A DNA stretch of 64,000 nt from Flaveria trinervia (Eukaryota; Streptophyta; Magnoliopsida; Asterales; Asteraceae), in contig CM046443.1 in assembly GCA_025506515.1 (NCBI GenBank), positions 87,503,485 to 87,567,484 on the forward strand, read 5' to 3'. The translations under genes and the position numbers were made by a program. Position 1 is the first letter of the stretch, and the number at the start of each line of letters is the position of its first letter. Below the pieces are notes generated by a model. That model ran no database searches. It was not told the DNA's origin and saw only the letters and a program-made list of their open reading frames with translations. This document shows, one piece after another, positions 11,932 to 23,012 of the stretch.

Positions 11932-12785
11932 TGCAGGATTGATTGAGGTCACTTAACACTTAACTTTTCTCTCAAACTCACTTTGAACAACACTCAGATA
12001 AAGATAAAGTCAATAAGAGTTGATCATAATATAACAAGTAATAAGGAACACAAGAAGTAATTTTCAAGGTACTTTTATATATTGCTTCTCAACTCAAGTA
12101 TTACAAGACTCTTACAAGCGGTATGGAATGAGTTACAGTGAGAACCTATATATAATAATACTACAGCGGATATACTTTGACACCAGCTGGGATCCTATAA
12201 CCAAAGCCTATACTACAAGACTATAGTTTAAGATATCTCGGATAAATTCTTATCTGAGATATGGTAGTCAGGACATGTCCCTAACTTACCTTTTGTCACC
12301 AACTAAAGTTGGTAACTTGTACTATCATAAAAGGTGAACAGTGGAACAAAGTATGGTCAACTACATGGCTCTTTTAGGAAGAGGTCATGCAGTATCAGAG
12401 GTCTGCAGCGGAGAGTCAGAGACCATACTTGAGTCTACTGGTTCATAGCAGTGTTTTCCGAAGGTTAAGTGGCTTCGAAAGAACAAGTACTTCCGAAGCC
12501 ACTTATACTTCGAAAGAGACTGCTTCTTCTAAGGCTTGGGAACTTCTTTTCTTCATACTTTGAAAGTAGTCTTCTCATTGTTCTCTTAAGACTTGATCTT
12601 CGGAAGCATGCTCTTGACTTCGGAAGTAGAGTTCTGTCTTCGGAAGTTGATCTTTCACTTTGTCTTCGGAAGAACTTTACAATCTTCGGAAGTTCCATGC
12701 TAAGCTTCGGAAGCCTTTGCATGTAGTACCAAAATTATCTAAGTAAATAGGTTTTGGTTGCACCAGCCTTCTTCTTGATTTAACA
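11932..12785 (-). repeat. S1 5' LTR
   Basis: Partner of 157-1013, starting TGCAGGATTGATTGAGG and ending GATTTAACA. It differs from the other LTR by scattered substitutions and short indels, for example aacaaactc/aacacgagt context at the end and tacagcgg/tacatccgg in the middle. The insertion is therefore not recent. It contains the same CTTCGGAAG motif array (about 12457-12715). Confidence 0.92.
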
Positions 12786-12909
12786 CGAGTCATTAAGGAT
12801 AATGAGCTTAATTAGTGGGTATTTAATAAAGGAAAGAAATGGTCATGGGCTAAATTAGCCTTATTGGGTAATAACCTAAGAGATTAAAGACCCATAATCA
12901 GCCCTTAAA

Positions 12910-13592
12910 TAGGGGTGTGTTTTTTATCCGAACCTGAATATCAAACCCGAACAAGATCAACCCAAACCCAATTAAGAACTAACCCGAGCAACCCAACCCA
13001 ATTATTACACTAACCCAAACCCGATTTTTATAAATGGTTTGGTCTTTGGTTGAGTTTGTAAGATTGGGGTCAACTCGACTAACCCAAATATTAGTTTTTA
13101 AGAAATTCCAAGATTTATATATATGTGTATTATGCTACCATTTACAAGATTTAAAAACATAATTTTCTAAGCTTATATTATATTGTTATGGTTCAAATTT
13201 ATTATATAAACTTTGAGGATAATTCATATATATGTCATTTAATATTCAAATATGCATAATAAAATGAATGTAAATATGTCAAAACTTTCCTATCAAAATA
13301 ATAAACAAAATTATATATTGATAACACACGTTAAATCTCATACATGCATTTTGATCACATATATATTGTTTACACAAACATGTGAGATAGCAAATAATTT
13401 AAAGCTGAATGATTTAGTTTAACCCGATTACCGATTAACCCAACCTGAATAAACCTGAATATCGAGACCAGAAAACCAATTAAATGTTGCCTATTTGGTT
13501 TGGTCTTCGGGTTGATTTCCTACACCTAAAAACCCGAGGAAACAGACACGAACAACCCGAAACCCGATTAGAAAACTCGAATGACACCCCTA
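12910..13592. mobile_element. hAT-like MITE, 683 bp
   Basis: Perfect 9-bp terminal inverted repeats TAGGGGTGT (12910-12918) and ACACCCCTA (13584-13592). They are flanked by 8-bp direct repeats CCCTTAAA (12902-12909) and CCCTTAAC (13593-13600), 7 of 8 identical. Eight-base duplications and this type of end fit non-autonomous hAT elements. The interior is AT-rich with many short AACCCGAA/AACCCAA runs near both ends and no coding capacity. It lies inside the chromovirus-type LTR. Confidence 0.78.
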
Positions 13593-13899
13593 CCCTTAAC
13601 CCACCTAATCAGCCACCATCGTCCCCATTTGCAACCCTAGTGTCCAAGTCTTAGAGAGAGAAAGTTGCAAACCCGAATCCAGGTGAGAATGAATCAGCCT
13701 CTAAACCCTTCTGTAGATCAAACCCGAATTCTAGGGTTTTGGGTTTTTATAAAGTTGCAAAGAACCACATAAACGTCATATTTTTACGTATGAAAATATG
13801 TAAAAATCTTAGATATAGCCTCATGGTTGATAAACTAAGGGTTTAGACGTAAAAAGTTGCGATTTTAGGTTAAAACGAGTTGGTTCGTAATTTTTATGC

Positions 13900-14110
13900 G
13901 TTATGTGAAACTGTCTGTGCATCCAGCGAAACAAGATGTCTAGCTGTGAAACTATGGGTCTTCTGCGAAATTATAGTTTCACAGGTAATTTGCAGCCATG
14001 GAATTCCAATGAAAGTTGGGCGAAACTGCCATGCAAAGCTGACAGCAAAACTGTCATGCGAAGCTGGCAGCGAAGTGGCAGTAAAGCTGGCAGCGAATTA
14101 GCAGCAGATT
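13900..14110 (+). repeat. Short-motif array GCGAA(A/G)CTG(G/C)CAG in LTR
   Basis: Imperfect, irregularly spaced copies of a GCGAAGCTGGCAG-like word (for example 14030-14045 and 14057-14096). Small open frames here are only the translation of the repeat. Comparable but unrelated word arrays occur in the LTRs of A and B. Confidence 0.5.
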
Positions 14111-14401
14111 TAGGCATAAATTAACCATTTTGAGTGTTAACTTATCTGCAGGCTGTGTAGTGTGATCCTAGCCTAAAAACCTTAGTTTAGAAGTAACTCA
14201 CGGTATCCAAGTGAGTTCCAGATTCCTTTATTTATAAGTTTTTCCATGTTTTGGGTTATTATGCATATTAAATATACGTTTTTTCTATGATCAAGATTTT
14301 AAGAGGTTTTAACAGAAAGATTGCTTTTTTCTATAAGAAATTGTGATATATAAATGATTAAAATAAAAAAAGTTCGCGCTGACCTTGCAGCACGGCCCAA
14401 G

Positions 14402-14485
14402 CAAGGGGTGTTGCCCCTTGGACCCCACTAGGGGCTACTACCCCTAGGACCCCGCTATCAGGGGCTGCCGCCCCCGAACCCCCGT
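14402..14485. repeat. Three tandem GC-rich hairpin units
   Basis: Three consecutive inverted repeats: CAAGGGG-tgttg-CCCCTTG, CTAGGGG-ctacta-CCCCTAG and CAGGGGC-tgcc-GCCCCCG. They are separated by GACCCC(A/G)C spacers and sit in otherwise AT-rich LTR sequence. Each could fold as a short stem-loop in DNA or RNA. Confidence 0.7.
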
Positions 14486-15253
14486 TGTCCCGTGGCGGGT
14501 TTGTTATGTTTTATGATGGATTGTCAACTTGGTATGTTGTGTACCCAATAAGTTAAGTATTATATATTATAGTGGAAGATAATGCTAATGAGAATTGAAA
14601 CTTAACAAATGTTACATCGGGGTGTATGATGATGAAAAGTCTTGTAAACACTATTATAGACTTCACTTATGTGAGTCTAATGTATGATGATGAATCCGTA
14701 TTCATGAGCGGGCTATGTGCTTTGCAGTGTGGATCAATGTTGGGGGTTAGCTACCATGATGATTGTACCGACAGGGATTGAAATTCGTTGTCGATCAACA
14801 TGGAGCTCTTGCTTTGTGCAATCTCGTTATAAAAGAATGAAAGATAATGAACATGCTTATTATGATGCAAGAAACATTATATATATTATGATGTATGTGT
14901 GATCATTATATAAAGGATAAAGTTTATATTTTCTTATTTTATTTAAAACTAGAAGTCATTCAGCAAAGCTGACTTATGCATAATATTAGCAGTAAATGCT
15001 GATACTGAGAATGACACCGGGTTGAGAGCTACTTGGAGGGCATTGAATGACATTCCTGTTTATGAAATCTCTTATTGTAGTTTAAGACAAAGCACAATAT
15101 TATTATTCTATTTGAAAGAAAAATGTATGATTACAATTTTAACTACGAGTTTGAAGTGAATGTTTATTTTATTCTGCTGTAAAGCTTTGCTAATAAAATG
15201 ATTTTATGGGATGGTTAACCAACTGCGAGGTTTCCCGAGAACGGGGTCTTACA

Positions 15254-15650
15254 GACACACCTTACATACTCTTATACGTAGACGACATCATTCTTACTAC
15301 ACCAACAAACTCGCTTCGTGATCACTTCATGTCTAAACTATCCAAGGAATTTGCCATGAAAGATCTATGTCCTTTGTCTTATTTCCCCGGATCTCTGTCA
15401 CAAAGACAAGCTCAAAGTTATTCTTTTGGCGAATCTAGTACAACATCAGCACACTAAACACATTGAATTGGATATTCACTTTGTTCGTGAGAAGGTTCAA
15501 CGTGGGCAGATCAGGGTTTATCACGTACCTTCGCGATGTCAAGTCGCCGACATCTTCACAGAGGGTTACCAAGGGTACTATTTGAAGACTCCGCTCCAGT
15601 TTCAACATCCGATAACCTCATGCTTCAACTACGGGGTATATTAGAATAGA
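15254..15650 (+). pseudogene. Ty1/copia RT-RNase H fragment, right half
   Basis: The frame resumes at 15254 with DTPYILLYVDDIILTTP (RT active site YVDD), then MSKLSKEFAMKDL. After YFPG the RT C-terminus and most of RNase H are missing. The sequence then jumps (about 15440) to RNase H's end: QHTKHIELDIHFVREKV and YHVPSRCQVADIFTEG. This continues the fragment at 1-151. Together they show one old + strand copia element with an internal deletion of several hundred bases. An AT-rich tail after 15640 (to about 15800) may be the start of its 3' LTR, but I cannot find a partner. Confidence 0.83.
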
Positions 15651-17196
15651 TAATGTGTATCGTTTATATTAATTAGAATATTGTGATATACATCAATTCC
15701 ATATTTATAGGATCTCTTGTAAATTATGTATACTAGCAAAAGCTAATGAGAAGGACAATATTTTACACTCTATTATTCACTATCTTCAGTTTTTTGTTTA
15801 ACAATAAAAAAACATTTATAGTATTGAAGATAACATAACATATTGTCATAATTTGCATTTTTCAATAAAATCTATCTGTTTACACCATGATCATGAGCAA
15901 CACATCTCCCTTGCCACTTCTCCCTCCTCTCCCTTGAAGTTGTGTTCCACTCCGCTCTCCCTTATTAAGTCTTGATTTCTAGTCTTTGATGTACGTAAAG
16001 AGGAGTAGAAAAGCACACATGCCTTTGGTGGTTAAAGTAGGTTTATAAGGTTCTCATCGGGTTCAATTTACAAGGTGAACATTTTGGATGCTAATCGTCG
16101 TTTAAAAAAAATAATGCTTTCATTGGAAGATGGATAAGAACATCCTACAAAATGTCTCATTATGGTGTCTATCGTTAACGACTCTTTTAACTATGGAATG
16201 TTATTATCAAAAGCAGTAGTATGCTATTAGTATCCGCAAACTTTCCATCCTACAAAAATGTGTATTTGAGGCTTTTAGTCCGGTATTGCTTAATCTGGGC
16301 ATCAATAGGCCTTAAGTCTCACGCTCAAGATGTGAAAGGTGCCACATAGGCTGGTCATGAGCTGGAACACCACCTCTCTAGGGTGTGATGAGAAGCGTTA
16401 GGGCTTGGTGTGAGTAGGGTCACGAGCATTGCCATAACGTTACTTCTCGTTAACTTTTTTAAAATTAAATCTCACATTCACACAAACATAATTATACACC
16501 TCTGGTGAGAGTGAATATTGTCACGAGTAAAATTATCTAAAAATATCAAGTCACAAAGGAACTTCATAAAATGCATGAACTAAACGCCCTTAAATCACTT
16601 ATTACAAAAGCACATATATTTTTTATCGTATAATCTTCTACTCAATTGTTTAAAAAAATGAAAATAAAAAAACGCGTTATACTCGTTTAATACACTCAAG
16701 CTTCCCCACGACCACATCTGGGGACCTATTTGCGTTGAAGCAATTCCGTGTGCTCTTCCTTTCCAGCAAATTGCTCGGGTTATCGAAGCTTTGGTTTCTT
16801 GCGTGGGCTCTCGGTTTTCCATGAAAATCTATCCTAGATTTCATCCTTATACAAGTGGATATGTTGACCAGAAGGCCAGCCACTCATATTGTCAAACTGT
16901 ATCCTATTTGGTGTTAAAGACTCATCTGAATACATATATAACTATTGCAAAACTAAAATTATCTCAATCATGAGGCAGTCTATTTTGAGAGCACCTTTTG
17001 TCACTTAATTTTCCAACTAAAAGAGCACTGTAATTTAAAGAATAGAAATAAGAAAAAGTTTTAGCATAGCATAGTACCAAAGATGCAATTTTAGTTTTAT
17101 TGTGGAAGAGATTGAAAAGAATCAGGGAAAACTACATACTGAAGGGACTTCTCCTGATGCTTGAGTAGCCACCTCCCACTATAACTTTTATTGATA
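15651..17196. other. Intergenic, no gene recognised
   Basis: AT-rich sequence with possible copia LTR remnant to about 15800. Short open frames at 16595-16883 have no recognisable domain or splice context. 17040-17196 is probably the 3' UTR of the following minus-strand gene. Confidence 0.5.
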
Positions 17197-19468
17197 TTAC
17201 TTCTGTTGGCTGTAGCGCAATATTCCATGGACATCAACTATGCCAGGAGGAAAGACAATATCAGTAGCTGCTCTAACCGCTACTTTAGCTACAGCCGTAA
17301 CATTGACAGGTGGTGTCAATAGTGGACCGACAAGTGGAACCTGGCTCAGCGGCTTTGCATGTTGGAGAACCTGCATTCATGAAAACCACAACCAGTTTTA
17401 GGTCGTTAACATCTAAAGGGAAACAGAAAAGAAAAAGGAGGGTACTCAGTAGAGGTGGTTTAAGTAACATCAGAATGGGTAAAGTTTACTATTTTAGTAC
17501 CCGGTCATAGTGGGATGGGCTTGGTCAGGTTGGGTTGACCCAAGACCCTTTTTTGTTCAAATCTAAATTTATTTAGTGTTGTAAATAATTTTTAACAGCT
17601 TTTCAGTAATTCTACGGTAGCATGGTACCATCTCTAGTGGAGAACCGATGACGCCCAAAGGCAACTCCATGTTGCCAACACGACGATTTCCATAGATGAA
17701 TCCAGCCTCAGAATCACATCTGAAATCAAGATTGAAATTATTACATATTTGAACCCAATATTTTTTGTTACACAATTCAAATATCCAACTAATATTTTAC
17801 TGGTGATAAAATTCTATTTATCTTCCAAGAATAGATATATAAGTAGAATTATACAAAGGAACTTAGCGGCGCATATTTAGAAGAAAGTGAGAACACTCAC
17901 GTCCATATGGATATCTCACCAGTAACTCTGTTTCTGCAGCTCTCTGCATCATTACCACACAACCATCAGTTTTGTTAGTGGAAACACCTAAAAGATAAAG
18001 AGAACCCATATATTTAAGGTCTATTTCAATAGCAAGTTGATTTTTCAAACTTAGATTTAAATTTAGTAGTTGGTATCCTGTCAGGCTAGAGAACCTGAAC
18101 ATGACCCAAATATTTATACATATCAAACACATAAACCATAACCCAAACACACATAACTATGTAACCCAACACAACCTATGCATCCCATTTATCTAGTCAG
18201 TTTAGCAATCTAAACAGGATATTGTTGGTTTTAAACAAGACGGTCTGCTTCATTTTAGTACCATCTAAACACGACTGTTTATTAATTGGCTAGACACTTC
18301 AACCTAACACTCCCTAACTATTTCTGTGTTGCGTTTGTGTCGTGTCAAATTGCCACAGCTATAATGAATCATCCAACACAGTAAGTTCTTTTTAATCAGA
18401 TGTTATGCAAATTAATCCAAGAAACAACAACATATTATGATTGCTACAAACAATTTGTCAGTTGTCTACATTTACCTTTCCATCATAATATCCTTGTAGA
18501 ATGTAATTAATGATACCACAGTCAGCAGCAGATACATAAACAAATCTTTTAAACCCCTGTAAGTAAAAGAAAAAAGTGATTTGAAAAATATATATATGCT
18601 ACCATTTAGATGCAACAAGCATGCAGCATTAACTTACATGTTATGTGTTAATAAAAAGTAGTTCCTTGATATTCAAGTTATATTCCATGAGCCTTATATC
18701 ACTTGTACTTCATTAAATGATGCGAAAAATACAAATCGATGAAGGTAAGTTATTTTAGCTCCAACCTTTTTCAGCTGCAGCTCTAATGGCTGTGATATTT
18801 GCAGTTCCGTTGACCTTGTACATGTAGGAATTGGAACCAAAACCACCAACACAAGACACCTGTGAGTTTTAAATGGAAAATTAGAGGAGATATCTTTATA
18901 CATAATTATTATAGAGGTTCCATTCCAGAGAAAATAAATTATCAATGAAGTAAATATATATCGTCCATCAATTCTGAATTTAAGGATAAGTAAGCTACAC
19001 ACAATAGAGGTCACTCCACTTAATGCTTCCTTCCATGAGCTTCCAGACAGCAAATCCCCTGCATTCATTGATATAAGATTAGATAACATACTTCTGTTTT
19101 GATTAAATTTAAGTTATAAACAATAACTAAAGTTAAAGGATTTTTTTAATAATCTAAGCATATATATAGGTTATAGTTACTAGTATTTTAGGTACAAATC
19201 AGTGTTATTTTATAAACATCAATTTGTTTTTCTACATGAGCATCAGACACATGCGGATTGTCATGTTGGCTTGGGATTAATATTTACTATCAACAACCGG
19301 TCATAACTCTTAAATAAAAAAGAATATCAAATTGATAAAATAACAGATTCACAAGTGTGCAAAATAAGATTTGCTTTCATAAGATGAAATGAAGCACATG
19401 CTTGTGTTCATAAACAACTCACTAGTCACTACCTCTTGAGCAATCAAGGTGAGCTCTCTCTCTCTCTC

Positions 19469-19517
<49 letters not shown>

Positions 19518-20830
19518 CATACACATACACACACACACATACATACACACACATATAGGAGCATTTAATTAAGAACCACAGATATGCTGACAATAGAGTT
19601 ACTTACTATTAATATTGCTTGATTGGTTGCACTTAAGTTAAAATATAAAGAGAAGAGTAAATGGGCATTTTAACCTACCAACTCACTCCCTATCCCCAAA
19701 ACTTGGGCTGCTACTTTCTTTTACCCTCTGGCATTTCTATCTCCCAACACAAATTACCACTCTCATGTGAGTCTACACAGATAATGATAAGGAACCATAC
19801 TCATAAACAAGATGCTGTACCTTGATGCCACTGCACATTTTTAGCCCATGGTTCCTGAATAGATGGATTGCCAGATCTGCAAAATTTATGTGACTGTGTC
19901 ATCATCAATATTATTTAAGTTTTGAAAATCTATTAAGATATTATCAAATTCCATGATTTATATAAGACGAGAATTGTCACTTGATCATTAGTTTGACTCT
20001 AGAATGATTTGGACTTGTTTTAGACACAAACTCAAGAAAAATACATCAATACTGCTTTACTTAAGGAGTTTGACACCTGTAATGTTGCAGTTTTAGTATG
20101 TTTGTTGTTTTGTGATATGCAGGAATGTCACACTAGAAATAGGAACCCTACCAAGGATCTCCACAAAAGGTGGCGCATGAATCAATCATAATATTTTCAT
20201 GATAGCCATAAAATTCATCAATTTGATGCAAAACATACCTACTAAGGCTTGCAACAGACAAACCGCGACTCAATGCTTCTTTACATATATGTGAGCCAAC
20301 AAATCCACTTCCACCAAGCACAAGCAACTAATTACAAAAATAAAATTCAACAAAACAAATACACAGCTTAGGAAGCTAATTCAACACAAAATATTCAAAC
20401 TTACCTTCTCTGCAGGAGGAGGTGGATCATTAACAGTTTCAGCTTCTTCTACTTTAAGTGGTGCATCAATTTTATTAGACTTTGTCGACAAACATCTTCC
20501 TCTGCAGGTAGAACCTAACCTATTGCTATGGTTTACAGAAATTCGAACAAATGTTGGTTAAAAGATAACACGAAAATTGAATGAAAACTCAGAATCATAT
20601 ATAGGAATCATAAAGGGCGAATAGTGGAGATGTGTAGACCAAATAATCTCGCATTTTAAGCGAACTGAATATCGTAATCCGTTTGATCGACATAAAATGA
20701 GGTTTTAGGGCAAAGTTTGATCGATTATTGATAGGATCATATGGAAACAAATGAATTGATGAAATATAAAAGATTGAAGAACTTACTAGTATCTAGAAAG
20801 CGTTAATCTGGAATGGATTAAACGAGACAT
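17197..20830 (-). pseudogene. Atypical SDR / NAD(P)-binding Rossmann protein (At5g10730-like), two frameshifts
   Basis: Ten exons with GT-AG borders: 20830-20787, 20525-20405, 20327-20239, 19876-19821, 19058-19003, 18859-18766, 18556-18476, 17943-17901, 17719-17629 and 17370-17197. The start MSRLIHSRLTLSRYYNR is basic and Ser-rich, like a mitochondrial presequence. The Rossmann motif GGSGFVGS is at residues ~60, with VSCVGGFGSNSYMY and FVYVSAADCG further on and VIGSPLEM near the end. Expected length is about 282 residues, normal for this family (atypical SDRs related to complex I NDUFA9 and yeast Coq11). Exon 7 is 81 nt where phase requires 80, which creates a stop at its start. Exon 9 is 91 nt where 92 is required (loss in the codon before GFIYG). 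It is either a pseudogene or carries two assembly indels. The exact substrate is unknown. Confidence 0.82.
19450..19556. repeat. Compound microsatellite in intron
   Basis: Runs of (CT)n, (TA)n and (CA)n/(CATA)n in succession, inside the intron between exons 4 and 5 of the SDR gene. Open frames here are repeat translation only. Confidence 0.93.
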
Positions 20831-21067
20831 GATGAAGATGTTTGTTGGTAGTCGAAGAACTCAAAGAAGTGCCGCGAACTCGAGTCTAGTAAAACTGAAT
20901 CAATAAAATGGAGGTTTTCCGTACAAAGGAAATTATTAGTTTGACCATGGTTCAAAGAGCCGAAGAGAGGGTGTTTGGATTAGTGGATACTACTCGGTTT
21001 GTAAACAAGTCGAGTCCAATCAAACTAATTGGTTTATAAATGAGTTGAGCTTAATTAACATTAACTT

Positions 21068-21640
21068 GTCGTAAAGCTTGTATGGATAAATATGGGGAGC
21101 ACGCCCTTCACTGTAAAGAGCTACCTGGGTTCAAATATCGGCATGACTGGGTACGAGATGTTTTGCGGGACATCCTAAGAAGAGTTGGGATTTCTGCTAA
21201 GAAAGAAACCCCTGTGAATTTCCTCACGGACCCTATGGAAGGGAGGTCTACTTTGCAACCAGCGGATCTGCTCGTCTTTGGCTGGGCTGGGGGCAAACAT
21301 GCTTGTGTGGACCTCACAGGGGTTTCCCCTTTGGTTGGTTTACGGAAAACGGTTTTGTAGCTGGTCAAGCAGCAAGAAAGGCAGAATCAAAAAAAGTGGA
21401 TAAACATGCTAAAGCTTGCACAGAGAACCAGCACGCTTTTGTTCCCTTGCCTTTGATACATTTGGCTCCCTAGCGCCAGAAGCTATCAACTTTTTGACCA
21501 GGGTCCAACGGGTCATAGACAACCATTGCTCAACCCGGGGAGGCAAGGATTTGTTTTTGGAAGGTTAGGATTTGCTATTCAGAAATGGGTGGCGGCGCAG
21601 CTTGTTGCCCGTCTACCTTCTATTTTGATGTAACTCGACA
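21068..21640 (+). pseudogene. C-terminal fragment of a non-LTR RT-type ORF with possible nuclease motif
   Basis: An open + frame from 21082 reads a zinc-like CMDKYGEHALHC, then RHDWVRDVLRDIL. It next reads LQPADLLVFGWAGGKHACVD, whose PAD-x(n)-D spacing resembles a PD-(D/E)XK restriction-like fold. The frame shifts at about 21345 and again near 21450, and there is a stop near 21567. Conserved-looking stretches (VAGQAARKAESKK, LTRVQRVIDNHCS) continue to about 21640. No RT core is present upstream. I take it as the tail of a degenerate LINE-like element; the nuclease idea rests on motif spacing only. Confidence 0.5.
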
Positions 21641-21649
21641 AAACATTAT

Positions 21650-23012
21650 TAATTGTAACCCTTCTATTTCTCTAAAAAAAAGTAAAAGAAGATTTTAAAG
21701 CCAACACTCCATTGTTATTCATTCAAATACATTTTTTTTTTTCAGTTTTAACAATCTGACTGAGCCAAACCAAACTGAGTCTTTTTCTTAAACCGAGTTG
21801 AGCTGGAGCTCAAGTTTTTAGCGTAATTTATAATCCAAGCAGAGCCCTAGCTCGGTTCGACTTGACTTGTGAACAACACCGATGCTCGTTTTCTTTGCTT
21901 TGCTTTGCTTTCTGGTCTTTGCAGCACATTTATTCTTTGATTGACCGAGAGTCCCATCCCGTTTTAAGAAAACCTTGAATGTAATGGCTTCAGGCGTGAT
22001 TTTTTTCTCGGCTGATATAGCATTTTATCTTTCATCATCTACCACCATATGATATGGTTTTGTTGCCCTGTGTTTTAATAATAGTGAACTCGGTATCTAG
22101 TCTCTAAGGAGTTCATAGAGCCACTCCTTCAAATGTTCAACGATCCCTTTTTGTAAGACCACATGAACGATGCATGTGTTCAACATGTTGGATGTCAAGC
22201 TATTTGAATGCGTGGGATTCTAGAAGAATTTAAACATCCACAAAAAGGTCCAACAACCATATATTGTAATAATAAATATGCAATTCCTTTTTCTAACCAA
22301 GAATTTAGTATACCACGCGAAAAAGCAAGCACATTTGACTCAAATATTATTTCATACGGGAGCAGGGACTAGCCAACAATAGAGAAGTTGAAGTATCATT
22401 CTTTAGAACAAATGATCAAGCCGTAGATATCTTTCCCAAGATACTTACCACTTGGAGATTTCGATCAACCGGTTAAAAGAAAAGCTTGAAGTGTGTAAAG
22501 TCTAGCTTACCAGGTTGTGTTAATATGTATATGTATAAATCAAACTAGACCTCTAGTTCACTATAGTAGTTACAAGTTTATTGCAGTTATATGCAATAAA
22601 AAACTGTGTTCATTTAATATCTAGACTTATATTCAGTTAAAAAATTAAATAATTTGAGTATTTAAATTATATATACCAACTTCTCCTGAATTATGTTAAG
22701 ATTTAAACTCAACTTACTAAATTTTGAACACATTACTACATACGAAAAACCAAAAAGTGTAGGTCTGTCATTCTTGCACATTATAAACTCCTTTACATAA
22801 AAAAATGATCTTCCTAGTTACTACCTCCTAAAACGTGTACTCCATTGTACCCTTACAACCCTAATGAAAACAATATAATCTTCACACATCAAGATATTGT
22901 GTCCTTTAAAGGCCTCATACAACCAAGCACGGACACCTTTTCCCTTCTTGGTCATGTTGCGGGAGGTTGAAATCATACAGCTAGCCGAGAGCGCGACCAA
23001 TTGGTTCAAAAA
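21650..23012. other. Intergenic, downstream of RHM locus
   Basis: AT-rich with no credible gene. Frames on the + strand at 22897-23352 are antisense shadows of the RHM exon. 21730-21880 contains degenerate GAGCT/AACCGAG words like those in old non-autonomous hAT elements, but I cannot define ends. The last 150-200 bases are probably the RHM 3' UTR. Confidence 0.5.

Larger units (their letters stand above)
157..12785 (-). mobile_element. Sirevirus-like Ty1/copia element S1, full length, decayed
   Basis: Two LTRs of 857 and 854 bp begin TGCAGGAT and end AACA. They flank an internal region with order gag, protease, integrase, RT, RNase H and then a long extra reading region, all on the minus strand. 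Integrase before RT makes it copia. The iMet-type primer site, the long gag with two CCHC regions and the ~4 kb after pol point to the Sirevirus (Maximus/SIRE) lineage. Flanking 5-mers are TGAGT (152-156) and CGAGT (12786-12790), a target-site duplication with one mismatch. Many frameshifts and stops break the coding regions, so it is non-autonomous. Lineage assignment is inference from structure. Confidence 0.88.
12786..15253 (+). repeat. Chromovirus-type LTR (solo or truncated)
   Basis: The right end, 15220-15253 (TAACCAACTGCGAGG ... GGGTCTTACA), matches the end of element A's LTR (53242-53278: TAACCAACTATGAGG ... GGTCCTTACA). Upstream landmarks aaaactagaa, cagcaa and gctgactt also recur in the same order (14947-14975 against 52953-52980). 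Copia coding sequence, not a primer-binding site, follows it, so it is a solo LTR or a remnant. The left end is uncertain. Reading across S1, it could begin TGAGTCATTAAGG, whose first five bases are exactly the S1 target duplication. I see no matching duplication for the LTR itself. It carries no credible gene. Confidence 0.6.

Noticed and set aside
13880..14124. Small Cys/Ala-rich open frames
   Set aside because: Translation of the GCGAAGCTGGCAG word array in an LTR.
16595..16973. Overlapping 60-75-codon frames on both strands
   Set aside because: No recognisable motif, no splice context, AT-rich intergenic DNA.
19349..19564. Frame with CVCVCV and YIYIYI runs
   Set aside because: Microsatellite translation within an intron.
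20967..21880. Possible hAT-type element enclosing the RT-like fragment, from GGTGTT and AACACC words
   Set aside because: Only about six bases of inverted repeat and no matching 8-bp duplication could be found.
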